The notes under the pieces are model-generated. The model saw nothing but the letters and a program-made list of their open reading frames with translations. It did no database searches and was not told the DNA's origin. The translations under genes and the position numbers were made by a program. DNA of 64,000 nt, from assembly GCF_037023755.1 (NCBI RefSeq), contig NZ_CP146100.1, forward strand, positions 1,180,501-1,244,500, read 5' to 3'. Within the stretch, counting starts at the first letter, position 1. Each line of letters starts with the position of its first letter. This document shows, piece after piece, positions 1-11,185 of the stretch. Source of the DNA: Saccharopolyspora sp. SCSIO 74807 (GTDB lineage Bacteria > Actinomycetota > Actinomycetes > Mycobacteriales > Pseudonocardiaceae).

Positions 1-278
1 TAGTGGCAGTGCGAAACAGGAATTGATCCGGCATTGCGGGCCATTCTTCGAAATGTCATATCCACCGGGCACCGCAAGCCGTGTGATCTTCGCCATTCCG
101 GGGTCGTCGGCGACTTCGCGGCGATTGCCTCGCCGCCTCCGGCGGGTGCACTGTTACCGGCACAGCACAGGCTGCGACCGCGACCGCTGAAGTCCTCGTG
201 CTCATGCACCCCGCCACGTCCCGCCGCGCGTCCCGCGCGCGGCCGCCCGGAACGACTCGACGAGGAGACGAGGCCACC
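1..278. other. Non-coding region upstream of citrate synthase gene
   Basis: No convincing gene is seen in the first 278 bases. The stretch presumably holds the promoter and leader of the citrate synthase gene. A purine-rich GAGGAG at 262-267 lies at ribosome-binding distance from the ATG at 279. A gene to the left of the window may also end just outside it. Confidence 0.5.
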
Positions 279-1409
279 ATGAGCAACGAACCCACCGACT
301 TCCGCCCCGGCCTGGAAGGCGTGGTCGCATTCCAGACCGAGATCGCCGAACCGGACAAGGACGGCGGTGCGCTGCGCTACCGAGGCGTGGACGTCGAGGA
401 CCTGGCCGGTCGGGTGTCCTTCGGCGACGTGTGGCAGCTGCTGGTCGACGGCCGGTTCGGCGGCGGCCTGCCCGCCACCGGCCCGGCACTGCTGCCGGTG
501 CGCACCGGCAACGTGCGGGTGGATGCGCAAGCGGCGATCGCGATGCTGGCACCCGCCTACGGGTTCGAGCCGCTGCTGGACATCACCGACGAGCAGGCCC
601 GCGACCAGCTCGCCCGGACCACCACCCTCGGGCTCTCCTACGTGGCGCAGTCCGCCCGCGGCGAGGACCTGCCGCGGGTACCGGAGAACCGCGTCGACGA
701 GTGCGCCACGGTGACCGAGCGGTTCCTGACCCGCTGGCGCGGCGAGCCGGACCCGGCGCACGTGCAGGCGCTCGACGCCTACTGGGTCTCCGCCGCCGAG
801 CACGGCATGAACGCCTCCACGTTCACCGCCCGCGTCATCGCCTCCACCGGCGCCGACGTCGCGGCCACGATCTCCGGCGCGGTCGGTGCGATGTCCGGTC
901 CGCTGCACGGCGGCGCTCCCGCGCGAGTGCTGCCGATGCTGGCTGAAGCCGAGCGCACCGGCGATGCGCGCAAGGTCGTCGAGTCCATCCTGGACCGCGG
1001 CGACCGGCTGATGGGATTCGGTCACCGCGTCTACCGCGCGCAGGACCCGCGAGCCCGGGTACTGCGCAACACCTGCGAGCAGCTCGGCGCGCCCCGCTTC
1101 GAAGCGGCCGCCGAACTGGAGCGCGCCGCTCTCGAGGTGCTGCGGGAGCGCCGCCCGGACCGCCCGATCGAGACGAACGTGGAGTTCTGGGCCGCGGTGA
1201 TCCTGGACTTCGCGCAGGTTCCGACCGAGATGATGCCCGCGATGTTCACCTGCGCCCGCACCGCGGGCTGGTCCGCGCACGTGCTGGAGCAGAAGCGCAC
1301 CGGGCGGCTCGTGCGGCCGTCGGCGCACTACGTCGGCCCGGAGGCCCGCTCGCCGCAGCAGGTCGACGGCTGGGACTCCGTCTCGCCGTTGCCGGTCGCG
1401 GTGGCATGA
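279..1409 (+). CDS. citA: Citrate synthase 2 (CitA type)
   Basis: Predicted 376-residue cytoplasmic citrate synthase condensing oxaloacetate with acetyl-CoA. The short bacterial type II form fits its length. The catalytic triad is visible: His210 in GPLHGG, His249 in GFGHRVY and Asp310 in ILDFAQ. An in-frame upstream start exists at 198, but the ATG at 279 is preferred because GAGGAG precedes it and the family begins near here. The next gene in the same direction is serC, which matches the mycobacterial order citA...serC and supports the citrate synthase 2 (Rv0889c-type) assignment over the main GltA enzyme. No truncation is seen. Confidence 0.9.
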   Translation: MSNEPTDFRPGLEGVVAFQTEIAEPDKDGGALRYRGVDVEDLAGRVSFGDVWQLLVDGRFGGGLPATGPALLPVRTGNVRVDAQAAIAMLAPAYGFEPLLDITDEQARDQLARTTTLGLSYVAQSARGEDLPRVPENRVDECATVTERFLTRWRGEPDPAHVQALDAYWVSAAEHGMNASTFTARVIASTGADVAATISGAVGAMSGPLHGGAPARVLPMLAEAERTGDARKVVESILDRGDRLMGFGHRVYRAQDPRARVLRNTCEQLGAPRFEAAAELERAALEVLRERRPDRPIETNVEFWAAVILDFAQVPTEMMPAMFTCARTAGWSAHVLEQKRTGRLVRPSAHYVGPEARSPQQVDGWDSVSPLPVAVA

Positions 1410-3247
<1,838 letters not shown>

Positions 3248-3322
3248 GCGCGGCGCAGCCGGTCTCCCGAGGTCGTCGGCGCACCATAGCGGCCGACACG
3301 TCCGTGTTCCCGAACTGAGATC

Positions 3323-3339
3323 GATCACTTGCAGTGATC
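3323..3339. promoter_or_regulatory. Perfect palindrome upstream of sepH
   Basis: GATCACT-TGC-AGTGATC is a perfect 7-bp inverted repeat with a 3-bp centre. It lies 76 bp after the serC stop and 175 bp before the sepH start. It could be a transcription factor operator or a weak terminator for serC; no U-tract follows. A near-identical palindrome lies at 36892-36906. Confidence 0.4.
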
Positions 3340-3513
3340 AACACGGCGGCCGGGCTCGGCCACGAGTTCGCAAGTCGACCGCCATTCAGGCAAGATCGGG
3401 GACGGAGAGGATGGTCACGAAGCGACACCGAACCCGGCGCGCCCCCTCCGTCAAGCGGGCACGCCGGGTTACGGTCACAGCTTGGTGACGACAGTGACCG
3501 GGGAGGCTGGCGT

Positions 3514-4476
3514 ATGCGCGCGCTGCGGGTGGTCGGGCTTGACGAGGACGGTGAGACCGTCATCTGCGAGGACCCGGAGAACGGCGACCGTTTTTCGGTG
3601 CCCGCCGACGAGCGACTGCGCGCGGCCGCGCGCGGTGATCTGACCCGGTTGGGCCAGGTGCAGATCGAGATGGAGGCGCAACTGCGCCCCCGCGAGATCC
3701 AGGCCCGCATCCGGGCGGGCGCCTCCGTCGAGGACGTCGCGGCTTCTTCCGGCGTGCCGGAGCAGCGGGTCGAGCGCTACGCCTATCCGGTGCTGCTGGA
3801 ACGCGCCCAGATCGCGGAGCGTTCGCAGCGCGCGCACCCGGTGCGCGAGGACGGCCCGGACGTCCAGACCCTCGGCGAGGTCGTCGCGCACACCTTCGGG
3901 ATGCGCGGGCACGACTTCAGCGACGCCGACTGGGACGCCTGGCGCGGGGACGACGGCAAATGGGTCGTGCGGCTGCAGTGGCAGGCGGGTCGTTCGGAGA
4001 ACCGGGCGCACTGGGTCTTCCACCCCGGTGCGCACGGCGGCACCGTCGCCGCGATCGACGACCACGCCACCGACCTGCTGGATCCGTCGCCGAACCGGCC
4101 GTTGCGCACGGTGCGCCCGGTGACCGCGCTGGCCCGCGAGGCGCTGGAGCTGGAGCAGCAGGAAGGCGCGGAAGAACTCGCGGAGGAGCCGGAGGAGCCG
4201 GTCAGCACGCCCGCTCCGGTCGCAGAGCCGACCGCGGTCGCCGAGCCGACTCCGACGGTTCCGGCGCTGGACCTGGACACCGGACCGCAGCCGCAGGCCA
4301 CGTCCGAGCAGGAAGAAGAGCCGCCCGCCGGGCTGGTCGAGCAGGCCGACGAGGACGACGTGGAAGCGATCGAGGACGAGGCGGCCCGCAACGCCGAGCC
4401 TGCGCGGCGGCGCAAGAACCACCCGATCGTTCCGTCCTGGGAGGACGTGCTGCTCGGGGTCCGTTCCCATCGCTGA
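3514..4476 (+). CDS. sepH: Cell division protein SepH (DUF3071)
   Basis: Predicted 320-residue septation protein. SepH proteins bind FtsZ and promote its assembly in actinobacteria. The conserved N-terminal domain, about residues 1-185, begins MRALRVVGLDEDG and includes the helix-turn-helix-like segment SVEDVAASSGVPEQRVERY. A long acidic, proline/glutamate-rich linker follows at about 205-295, then the short basic C-terminal motif NHPIVPSWEDVLLG. The start at 3514 is chosen because GGGAGG lies just upstream at 3501-3506; a longer reading frame from 3334 lacks this. The position next to serC matches Rv0883c. Confidence 0.9.
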   Translation: MRALRVVGLDEDGETVICEDPENGDRFSVPADERLRAAARGDLTRLGQVQIEMEAQLRPREIQARIRAGASVEDVAASSGVPEQRVERYAYPVLLERAQIAERSQRAHPVREDGPDVQTLGEVVAHTFGMRGHDFSDADWDAWRGDDGKWVVRLQWQAGRSENRAHWVFHPGAHGGTVAAIDDHATDLLDPSPNRPLRTVRPVTALAREALELEQQEGAEELAEEPEEPVSTPAPVAEPTAVAEPTPTVPALDLDTGPQPQATSEQEEEPPAGLVEQADEDDVEAIEDEAARNAEPARRRKNHPIVPSWEDVLLGVRSHR

Positions 4477-4598
4477 ACCGCTTCGCGCGTGCCGACGGGC
4501 CGGCCGGACTCCGCGTTCGCGGTCTGCCGTGCGGTGATAGGGACGAGCGGCGCTTCAGCCGGGCGTCGACGCGGCTGTCTTCGCCGCGCGATCCGGAC

Positions 4599-5222
4599 TC
4601 AACCGAGCGCGGACAGCGCCAAGCCGATCCACGCGAGCACGACGCCGATCGCGGTGCCGAACGCCACCCACCGCCACACCGGCACCCGCCTGCCCAGCCA
4701 GATCGACGGCGCGAACCCGCCGGCCACGACCAGGTTGACGATCACCGCCAGCAGCACGCTCACCTCGGCCAGCCCCAGGCTGACCACCACCAGCGCGACC
4801 ACGACGAGTGCTGCGACGAAGGCGGTGACGGTGAGCCCGGTGCCCCACGGCGTGGGTTCCTGGGCGCCGGGCGCACGGCTCACCCGGCCGATCCTGCTGA
4901 CCCGGCCGCGAGCCGGATCCCAGTAGCAGACTTCGGCGCCGGTCTCGGCCGCCAGCCGGGCGGCGAGCTGGCGCCCGCGGCGGGACATCAGCGTCGCCGA
5001 GGTTTCGCCTGCGACCTGCTGATCAGCGGCGACGCCGTGCACCACTTGCGCCCACTCGTGCATGGCCGCGGCCAGCGCGGGCGGCAGCGGAAGCTTCGCC
5101 GGGTCGTACTCGCGCACGCCTCGGGTGGAGCGATCTCCGCCGTCTCCGCGCCCGATCAGCACAGCACGTCCCTGCCGCACGCGCAGTTCCCACCTGGAAC
5201 GCTGCATCGTCGCGCCGCTCAT
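4599..5222 (-). CDS. DUF2537 membrane protein
   Basis: Predicted 207-residue membrane protein of unknown function. It resembles the actinobacterial DUF2537 family, whose mycobacterial member lies beside the SpoU methyltransferase gene in the same order. The N-terminal half, about residues 1-125, is soluble and includes HEWAQVV and YWDPARGRVSRIGRV. The C-terminal 80 residues form about three to four hydrophobic segments. Its ATG overlaps the stop of the upstream methyltransferase gene by 4 bp (ATGA), so the two are probably co-translated. Confidence 0.75.
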   Translation of the reverse strand: MSGATMQRSRWELRVRQGRAVLIGRGDGGDRSTRGVREYDPAKLPLPPALAAAMHEWAQVVHGVAADQQVAGETSATLMSRRGRQLAARLAAETGAEVCYWDPARGRVSRIGRVSRAPGAQEPTPWGTGLTVTAFVAALVVVALVVVSLGLAEVSVLLAVIVNLVVAGGFAPSIWLGRRVPVWRWVAFGTAIGVVLAWIGLALSALG

Positions 5223-6025
5223 CCGGCCGCACCGCTCATCGCGTGGAACGCGATCGCCCCGGCGGTCGCGACGTTGAGGGAATCGACGTCCTGGTGCATC
5301 GGGATGCGCACCGCGACGTCCGCTGCGGTGATGGCCTCCTCGGTCAGGCCGGGGCCTTCCGAGCCGAGCACGATCGCCACCGGTCCGCTGTCGAGCCCGG
5401 CCCTGCTCAGCGGCATCGCGTCCGCGCGCGGAGTCAGCGCGGCGACCCGGTGGCCGTTGGCCAGCCGTTCCAACCCGGCGGGCCAGGGGTCCAACGGGGC
5501 GAACGGCACACGCAGCACGTGCCCCATCGAGACGCGGATGCTGCGCCGGTAGAGGGGGTCGGAGCATCCGGCCCCGAGCAACACCCCGTCGACGCCGAGC
5601 GCGGCGGCGTTGCGGAACAGCGCACCCAGGTTCTCGTGGTCACCGACGCCTTCGAGCACCGCGAGCCGTCGTGCGCGGGCGATCAGCGCGTCCGGGTCGA
5701 CCGGCTCCGCGCGGTCGGCGACGGCGAGCACTCCGCGATTGAGGTGGAATCCGACCACGCGCGCCATCACGTCGGCGTCCGCGACGTAGGCGGGCACGTC
5801 GATCCCCGCGAGCTGGTCGGCGAGCGCGTCGATGCGCCGCCGCACGCCGAGCAGCGCGCGCACCGGGTACGGCGAGGCGAGTAGCCGCTCGACGACCACC
5901 ACGCCTTCAGCGATCACCAGGCCGCGCCCGCCCGGGCGGTCCGGGCGGCGGTCGGCGGTGGACAGGTCCCGGAAGTCGTCGACCCGTGGGTCGTCGACCT
6001 CGGTCACCTCGAACACGCGCGCCAC
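5219..6025 (-). CDS. TrmH/SpoU-family RNA 2'-O-methyltransferase
   Basis: Predicted 268-residue SAM-dependent RNA ribose methyltransferase of the SPOUT (trefoil knot) class. An N-terminal substrate-binding domain covers about residues 20-115. The three SpoU motifs follow: NLGALFRNAAALGVDGVLL, PVAIVLGSEGPGL and RIPMHQDVDSLNVATA. Whether the target is rRNA or tRNA cannot be told. The start is GTG at 6025. The downstream DUF2537 gene overlaps it by 4 bp. Order and orientation match Rv0881-Rv0882. Confidence 0.9.
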   Translation of the reverse strand: MARVFEVTEVDDPRVDDFRDLSTADRRPDRPGGRGLVIAEGVVVVERLLASPYPVRALLGVRRRIDALADQLAGIDVPAYVADADVMARVVGFHLNRGVLAVADRAEPVDPDALIARARRLAVLEGVGDHENLGALFRNAAALGVDGVLLGAGCSDPLYRRSIRVSMGHVLRVPFAPLDPWPAGLERLANGHRVAALTPRADAMPLSRAGLDSGPVAIVLGSEGPGLTEEAITAADVAVRIPMHQDVDSLNVATAGAIAFHAMSGAAG

Positions 6026-6207
6026 CCGGTCATTTTGTCATTGGGCGGGTCGTCGCCCGCACGGCCTCGTGATCGGCTCGGCCGAGGGGCCGATGACTCA
6101 GTTCACAGCAGAAATCGAACGCAGGGCGGGCATAACCCGGCCGACGATCTTGTTGGTTGTAGCGGGCAATTAGCAACTCGAAGGTCCGGCCGAGCCAGAG
6201 GAGTCGC

Positions 6208-7542
6208 ATGTCCCCGGCCCAGCAAGCCAGCCACGACGACCCCGAAACCAACCGCACCGCCGACCGGCCGCGCCGGAAGGCCCCGAGCAAGGTCCGCTTC
6301 GCGCTCATCCTGGGCGGGCTGACGGCGTTCGGGCCGCTGTCGATCGACATGTACCTGCCCGCGCTGCCCGCGCTGAGCAACGAGCTCGGGGCGTCCGCTG
6401 CGCAGTCGCAGCTCACGCTGACCGCAGTGCTGCTCGGGCTCGCGCTCGGCCAGCTCGTCGCCGGGCCGATCAGCGACTCGGTCGGCCGCAGGCGCCCGCT
6501 GCTGATCGGGCTGGCCGTCTACATCACGGCGTCCGTGCTGTGCGCGCTGTCCGGCTCGGTGTACGCGCTGGCCGCGCTGCGCGGGTTGCAGGGCTTGGGC
6601 GCCGCGGCGGGCGTGGTCATCGCCCGCGCGACGGTCCGCGACCTGTACTCGGGGCGCGAAGCCGCGCGGTTCTTCTCCTCGCTGATGCTGGTCACCGGAC
6701 TGGCACCGATCTTGGCGCCGGTCATCGGCGGGCAGATCCTCACGCACACCACCTGGCGCGGCGTTTTCGTGGTGCTGACCGGGTTCGGCACCCTCCTGCT
6801 GCTGGTGTCCACGTTCCTGCTGCCGGAAACGAAGCGCCAGGAGTGGCGCCAGCCCGCGCACCTCGGTTCGACCTTCCGCACCTTCGGCACCCTGCTGGCC
6901 CGGCGTTCGTTCCTGGGCAACGCGCTGACCGCCGGATTGGGCATGTCGGCGATGTTCGCCTACATCTCCGGTTCGTCGTTCGTGCTGCAGGGCGTCTACG
7001 GCATGTCGCCGCAGATGTTCAGCTTGGCCTTCGGCGCGAACGCGGTCGGGATCGTGCTCGCCGGTCAGATCAACGCGCGGCTGGTCGGCCGGGTGGCGAA
7101 CGAGGTGCAGCTGCTGCTGGTGGCGTTGTCCGCGGCCGCGGTCGCGGGCGTGGTGCTGCTGGGCGTTGCGCTGCTGAACCTGCCGCTGCCGTTCCTGCTC
7201 GCGGCGCTGTTCGTGATGGTGGCGTCGCTGGGCTTCGTGATGCCGAACACGACGATGCTCGCGCTGGCCGACAACCGCGACGTCTCCGGCAGCGCCTCCG
7301 CGCTGCTGGGCGTCAGCCAGTTCATCGTGGGCGCGCTGGCCGCGCCGCTGGTCGGCCTCGGCGGAACCGGGACGGCGCTGCCGATGGCGACAGTGATGTG
7401 CTGCGTGGTGCTCGCCGCGCTGGTGGTGTTCGTGACGCTCGGCAGGCACGGGGCCACGGGTACGGAGGTGGTCGCCGGGTCGGCGCGCAACGATCGCGCG
7501 GCCGCCGCGGACTCCGAGCGCGATCCCGCAGTCGAGCAGTGA
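6208..7542 (+). CDS. Bcr/CflA-type MFS drug exporter
   Basis: Predicted 444-residue, 12-helix major facilitator antiporter of the DHA1 Bcr/CflA branch, probably exporting small drugs or metabolites across the membrane. Family marks are SIDMYLPALPAL in the first helix region, the loop 2-3 motif GPISDSVGRRRPLL and GLQGLGAAAGVVIARATVRD in helix 4-5. A charged 28-residue N-terminal leader and a hydrophilic C-terminal tail flank the core. The ATG at 6208 follows AGAGGAG. It is divergent from the SpoU gene with a 182-bp promoter region. The substrate is not predictable. Confidence 0.85.
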   Translation: MSPAQQASHDDPETNRTADRPRRKAPSKVRFALILGGLTAFGPLSIDMYLPALPALSNELGASAAQSQLTLTAVLLGLALGQLVAGPISDSVGRRRPLLIGLAVYITASVLCALSGSVYALAALRGLQGLGAAAGVVIARATVRDLYSGREAARFFSSLMLVTGLAPILAPVIGGQILTHTTWRGVFVVLTGFGTLLLLVSTFLLPETKRQEWRQPAHLGSTFRTFGTLLARRSFLGNALTAGLGMSAMFAYISGSSFVLQGVYGMSPQMFSLAFGANAVGIVLAGQINARLVGRVANEVQLLLVALSAAAVAGVVLLGVALLNLPLPFLLAALFVMVASLGFVMPNTTMLALADNRDVSGSASALLGVSQFIVGALAAPLVGLGGTGTALPMATVMCCVVLAALVVFVTLGRHGATGTEVVAGSARNDRAAAADSERDPAVEQ

Positions 7543-7596
7543 TCATCCGGCGCCGATGATCAGGTGTCTGCGCAACCATCACCCAGAAAGGCAACC

Positions 7597-8532
7597 ATGG
7601 CCAAGCTCGGAGCTACCGACCTCGACGTCTTCCCGATCTGCCTCGGCACGAACGTGTTCGGCTGGACCGCCGACCGCGACGACACCTTCGCGGTGCTCGA
7701 CGCCTACCTGGCCGCGGGCGGCAACTTCCTGGACACCGCGGATCTGTACATGGCCAACGCGCCAGGCAACTCCGGCGGTGAGTCCGAGGCGCTGATCGGC
7801 GAGTGGCTGCGCAGCCGCGGCACCCGCGACCAGGTGGTCATCGCGACCAAGGTCGGGATGCTGCCGGACCGCCCCGGCCTCTCGGCGCAGAACATCCGCG
7901 CGGCCGCGGAGGATTCGCTGCGCCGCCTGGGCGTCGACCACCTCGACCTCTACTACGCGCACCGGGACGACGAGTCCGTGCCGCAGGAGGAAACGATGGC
8001 CGCGTTCGACGAGCTGGTGCGCAGCGGCAAGGTGCGGCACCTGGCGGCGTCGAACTTCAGCGCGCAGCGGCTCGAGAGCGCGCTGGCCATCTCGGACCAG
8101 CACGGGCTCGCCCGCTACCAAGCGCTGCAGCCGCACTACAACCTCGTCGAGCGCGCCGGGTACGAGGACGACCTCGCACCGCTGGCCGAGCGCGAGAAGC
8201 TGCCGGTGCTGCCCTACTTCGCGCTGGCCAAGGGCTTCCTGACCGGCAAGTACCGGCCGGGCGACACGAGTTCGGACAGCCCGCGCGCCGAAGGTGCCCG
8301 CGACTACCTGGACGAGCGCGGCGTCAAGGTGCTCACCGCGCTGGAGGAAGTGGCGACGCTGCGTGGCGTTCCGGAGGCTGCGGTGGCGTTGGCGTGGCTG
8401 CGCGCTCGGCCGAACGTGGCCGCGCCGATCGCCAGCGCCCGCAACACCGGCCAGCTCGGCGCACTGCTGAGCGCGGCCGAGCTGGAGCTGACCGCTGACG
8501 AGCTGGACCGGCTCACCACCGCATCCGGCTGA
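7597..8532 (+). CDS. Aldo/keto reductase
   Basis: Predicted 311-residue NADPH-dependent oxidoreductase with a TIM-barrel fold. The catalytic tetrad is visible: Asp and Tyr in FLDTADLYM, Lys in VIATKVGM and His in DLYYAHRDD. The C-terminal IASARNTGQL segment matches the NADP-binding end. The ATG at 7597 is chosen because AGAAAGG lies 5-6 bp upstream; an earlier in-frame GTG at 7564 has no comparable site. It follows the Bcr-type exporter by 54 bp and could share its transcript. The substrate is unknown. Confidence 0.9.
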   Translation: MAKLGATDLDVFPICLGTNVFGWTADRDDTFAVLDAYLAAGGNFLDTADLYMANAPGNSGGESEALIGEWLRSRGTRDQVVIATKVGMLPDRPGLSAQNIRAAAEDSLRRLGVDHLDLYYAHRDDESVPQEETMAAFDELVRSGKVRHLAASNFSAQRLESALAISDQHGLARYQALQPHYNLVERAGYEDDLAPLAEREKLPVLPYFALAKGFLTGKYRPGDTSSDSPRAEGARDYLDERGVKVLTALEEVATLRGVPEAAVALAWLRARPNVAAPIASARNTGQLGALLSAAELELTADELDRLTTASG

Positions 8533-8691
8533 CCGCCGAACCGTTCTTCCCATCGCCGTCTTCCCGCTGGTCACGCGGGGTGCGCCGGGCCGCGGATCGA
8601 ACACCGTTTTGGACGCTGGTCCGCCGGGTACCGATGTGCCACCGTGGTTGTCCGCCGAGCAGCGTGCTGGCCGACCGAGCGGGGAGACGGC

Positions 8692-10188
8692 ATGGGTAAG
8701 CACGTGACCAACCGGGCGTTCAAGCCCGTCGACCGGCAACGCTACCGGGACAAGATGCAGCGGGGCCTGGACGCGCTGGCCCGGATGCTCGCCGACGGCA
8801 ACTTCTCCTTCCCGCACCAGCAAATGGGGCTGGAGATGGAGCTGAGCCTGGTCGACGAGCGGATGGAACCGTCCATGTCGAACTCCGTGGTGCTGGAGAA
8901 GATCAGCGACCCGGCGTTCACCACCGAACTCGGCCAGCACAACATCGAGCTGAACGTCCGGCCGCGCGCGCTGGCCGGGGACGGCGCGCTGGAGCTGGAG
9001 CAGGAGCTGCGCGAGGCGCTGCTGGACGCGGACGGCAAAGCGCGGGACGCGGACGCGAAGCTGGTCATGATCGGCACGCTGCCGACGTTGCGGCGCAACC
9101 ACTTCGATCCGAACTGGCTGTCCCGCGCGCCGCGCTACTCGCAGCTCAACGACCAGATCTTCGCCGCCAAGGGCGAGGAGATGCGGCTGGACATGGAGGG
9201 CGCGCCGCTGTCCGACGGCGGCCCGGAACGGCTGCTGTGCTACGCCGATTCGATCTTGCCGGAGTCCGGTTGCACCTCCGTGCAGCTGCACCTGCAGATC
9301 GCACCGGAGGATTTCGCCGCGCACTGGAACGCCGCGCAGTGCCTGGCCGGGGTGCAGCTGGCGATCGGCGCGAACTCACCGTTCCTGCTCGGCAAGGCGC
9401 TCTGGCACGAGACCAGGGTGCCGCTGTTCCAGCAGGCCACCGACACCCGCCCGCAGGAGTTGAAGAACCAGGGCGTGCGGCCCCGGGTGTGGTTCGGGGA
9501 ACGCTGGATCACCTCGATCTTCGACCTGTTCGAGGAGAACGTGCGCTACTTCCCAGCGCTGCTGCCCGAACCGGAGGACGAGGACCCGGTGGCGGCGCTG
9601 CACTCCGGGCGGGCGCCGACGCTGGCCGAGCTGCGGCTGCACAACGGCACCATCTGGCGGTGGAACCGCCCGGTCTACGACCTCGTGGACGGAGTGCCGC
9701 ACCTGCGGGTGGAGAACCGGGTGCTGCCCTCCGGCCCGAGCGTGGTGGACGTGCTGGCCAACGCGGCGTTCTTCTACGGCGCGCAGCGCGCGCTGACCGA
9801 GCACGACCGCCCGGTGTGGACGCAGATGTCGTTCGCGGCGGCCGAGGAGAACTTCTACACCGGCGCCCGGCACGGCATGGACGGGCACCTGTACTGGCCC
9901 GGCTTGGGCTGGATCGCGCCGGAAGAGCTGGTGCTGCGGAAACTGCTGCCGATGGCGCACGAGGGCCTGCGCGCGTGCGGGGTTTCGGACGCGGCGCGCG
10001 AGCACCACCTCGGCATCATCGAGGCCCGCTGCCTGCGCAGGCAGACCGGTTCGTCGTGGCAGCGGGAAGTCGTCGGCGGTTTGCAGCGCGCGGGCCACGA
10101 CCGGCAGTCCGCGCTGGCCGAGATGCTGCGCCGCTACGTCGCGCTGACCGACTCCGCCGAACCCGTGCACACCTGGCCCGTCGACTGA
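8692..10188 (+). CDS. Glutamate-cysteine ligase-like (GCS2 family) protein
   Basis: Predicted 498-residue ATP-dependent carboxylate-amine ligase of the GCS2 type. Visible family segments are MGLEMELSLVD, ELGQHNIELNV, CTSVQLHLQI, GANSPFLLGKALW, VRPRVWFGERWIT and LRVENRVLPSGP. It is longer than YbdK-type ligases and belongs to the roughly 500-residue actinobacterial form. The true product is uncertain because actinomycetes normally make mycothiol rather than glutathione; a gamma-glutamyl-cysteine product used in ergothioneine synthesis is one possibility. GGGGAG precedes the ATG at 8692. The sod gene lies 122 bp downstream, which hints at a redox role. Confidence 0.75.
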   Translation: MGKHVTNRAFKPVDRQRYRDKMQRGLDALARMLADGNFSFPHQQMGLEMELSLVDERMEPSMSNSVVLEKISDPAFTTELGQHNIELNVRPRALAGDGALELEQELREALLDADGKARDADAKLVMIGTLPTLRRNHFDPNWLSRAPRYSQLNDQIFAAKGEEMRLDMEGAPLSDGGPERLLCYADSILPESGCTSVQLHLQIAPEDFAAHWNAAQCLAGVQLAIGANSPFLLGKALWHETRVPLFQQATDTRPQELKNQGVRPRVWFGERWITSIFDLFEENVRYFPALLPEPEDEDPVAALHSGRAPTLAELRLHNGTIWRWNRPVYDLVDGVPHLRVENRVLPSGPSVVDVLANAAFFYGAQRALTEHDRPVWTQMSFAAAEENFYTGARHGMDGHLYWPGLGWIAPEELVLRKLLPMAHEGLRACGVSDAAREHHLGIIEARCLRRQTGSSWQREVVGGLQRAGHDRQSALAEMLRRYVALTDSAEPVHTWPVD

Positions 10189-10310
10189 TCCCCAGCGCAA
10201 CCACCTGGTGATCCAGATCAAGTCGGCCCGGAATGCACTTGTCTCGCTGTTGCTACTAGATTGCGATTGCTAGAGACTGCTTACAGCGATACGGCACAGG
10301 GAGACGCTCC

Positions 10311-10940
10311 ATGGCTCAGTACGTGCTGCCCGAGTTGGACTACGACTACGCGGCGCTGGAGCCCGCGATCTCGGGGGAGATCAACGAGCTGCACCACAGC
10401 AAGCACCACGCGACCTACGTCAAGGGCGCGAACGACACGGTCGAGAAGATCGCCGAGGCCCGCGACAAGGGCGACTTCGGCTCGATCGTGGGCCTGGAGA
10501 CCACCCTGGCGTTCAACCTGGCCGGGCACTCGCTGCACCTGGTGTGGTGGAAGATCCTGTCCCCGAACGGCGGCGACAAGCCCACCGGCGAGCTGGCCGC
10601 GGCCATCGACCAGGACTTCGGCTCGTTCGACAAGTTCCGGGCGCAGATGGAGGCCGTGTCCACGACCATCCAGGGCAACGGCTGGGGCGTGCTGGCCTGG
10701 GACCCGGTCGGCCAGCGGCTGATCACCCAGCAGCTGCGGGACCACCACTCCAACCTGTCGATCGCCACCACTCCGCTGCTGGTGTTCGACATCTGGGAGC
10801 ACGCCTACTACCTGCAGTACAAGAACGTGAAGGCGGACTACGTCAAGCAGCTGTGGAACGTCGTCAACTGGGACGAGGTCGGCAAGCGCTTCGCCGACGC
10901 CCGTGCCGGTTACAACGGGCTGCGGCTGCCCACCGCTTGA
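10311..10940 (+). CDS. sodA: Fe/Mn superoxide dismutase
   Basis: Predicted 209-residue superoxide dismutase converting superoxide to peroxide and oxygen. The metal ligands are His28 (first His of HHSKHH), His in GHSLHLVWW, and Asp plus His in [12 protein letters not shown]. The RDHHSNL segment carries a His where the mycobacterial iron enzyme also has one, so iron or mixed metal use is plausible but unproven. No signal peptide is present. The gene ends before a strong hairpin at 11015-11046. Confidence 0.95.
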   Translation: MAQYVLPELDYDYAALEPAISGEINELHHSKHHATYVKGANDTVEKIAEARDKGDFGSIVGLETTLAFNLAGHSLHLVWWKILSPNGGDKPTGELAAAIDQDFGSFDKFRAQMEAVSTTIQGNGWGVLAWDPVGQRLITQQLRDHHSNLSIATTPLLVFDIWEHAYYLQYKNVKADYVKQLWNVVNWDEVGKRFADARAGYNGLRLPTA

Positions 10941-11014
10941 TCCGGCCGGCCGCCTGATCCGCTCAGGCGCTCCAGGCTCGGCAGTGAATGCTCCGACAAG
11001 CGACGCTGCCGACA

Positions 11015-11046
11015 CTTCGGGGCCTTCCTCCGGGGAGGCCCCGAAG
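11015..11046. terminator. Hairpin terminator downstream of sod
   Basis: An 11-bp perfect stem (CTTCGGGGCCT paired with AGGCCCCGAAG) closes a 10-nt loop. It lies 75 bp after the sod stop between convergent genes. No clear T-run follows, as is common for terminators in high-GC actinobacteria. Confidence 0.7.
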
Positions 11047-11102
11047 TGCTGTCCGGGGGCGGTGCCGAGCAAGCCACGCGATGCTCAAACGGCCCGCGAT
11101 AC

Positions 11103-11148
11103 GGGAACGGCCCCCGCCTCCCGGAGGAGACGAGGGCCGTCCGTTCCC
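11103..11148. terminator. Second hairpin in the sod/MFS convergent region
   Basis: GGGAACGG at 11103-11110 pairs perfectly with CCGTTCCC at 11141-11148, with further G/C pairing inside the 30-nt loop. It probably helps terminate transcription arriving from the MFS gene on the minus strand. Confidence 0.45.
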
Positions 11149-11185
11149 GAACTGACTGCCGCTCCCACCACGAAGCGGACATGTA

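Noticed and set aside
198-278. Upstream extension of citrate synthase to 198
   Set aside because: The extra residues are Arg/Pro-rich and unlike the family; a ribosome-binding site and family-like start occur at 279.
6103-7449. Minus-strand open frame opposite the Bcr-type exporter
   Set aside because: Gln/Arg/His-rich shadow composition without domains; the plus-strand transporter is convincing.
7579-9324. Minus-strand open frame of 581 codons spanning the aldo/keto reductase and ligase genes
   Set aside because: It crosses two well-supported genes and has no recognisable domain; an antisense shadow of high GC.
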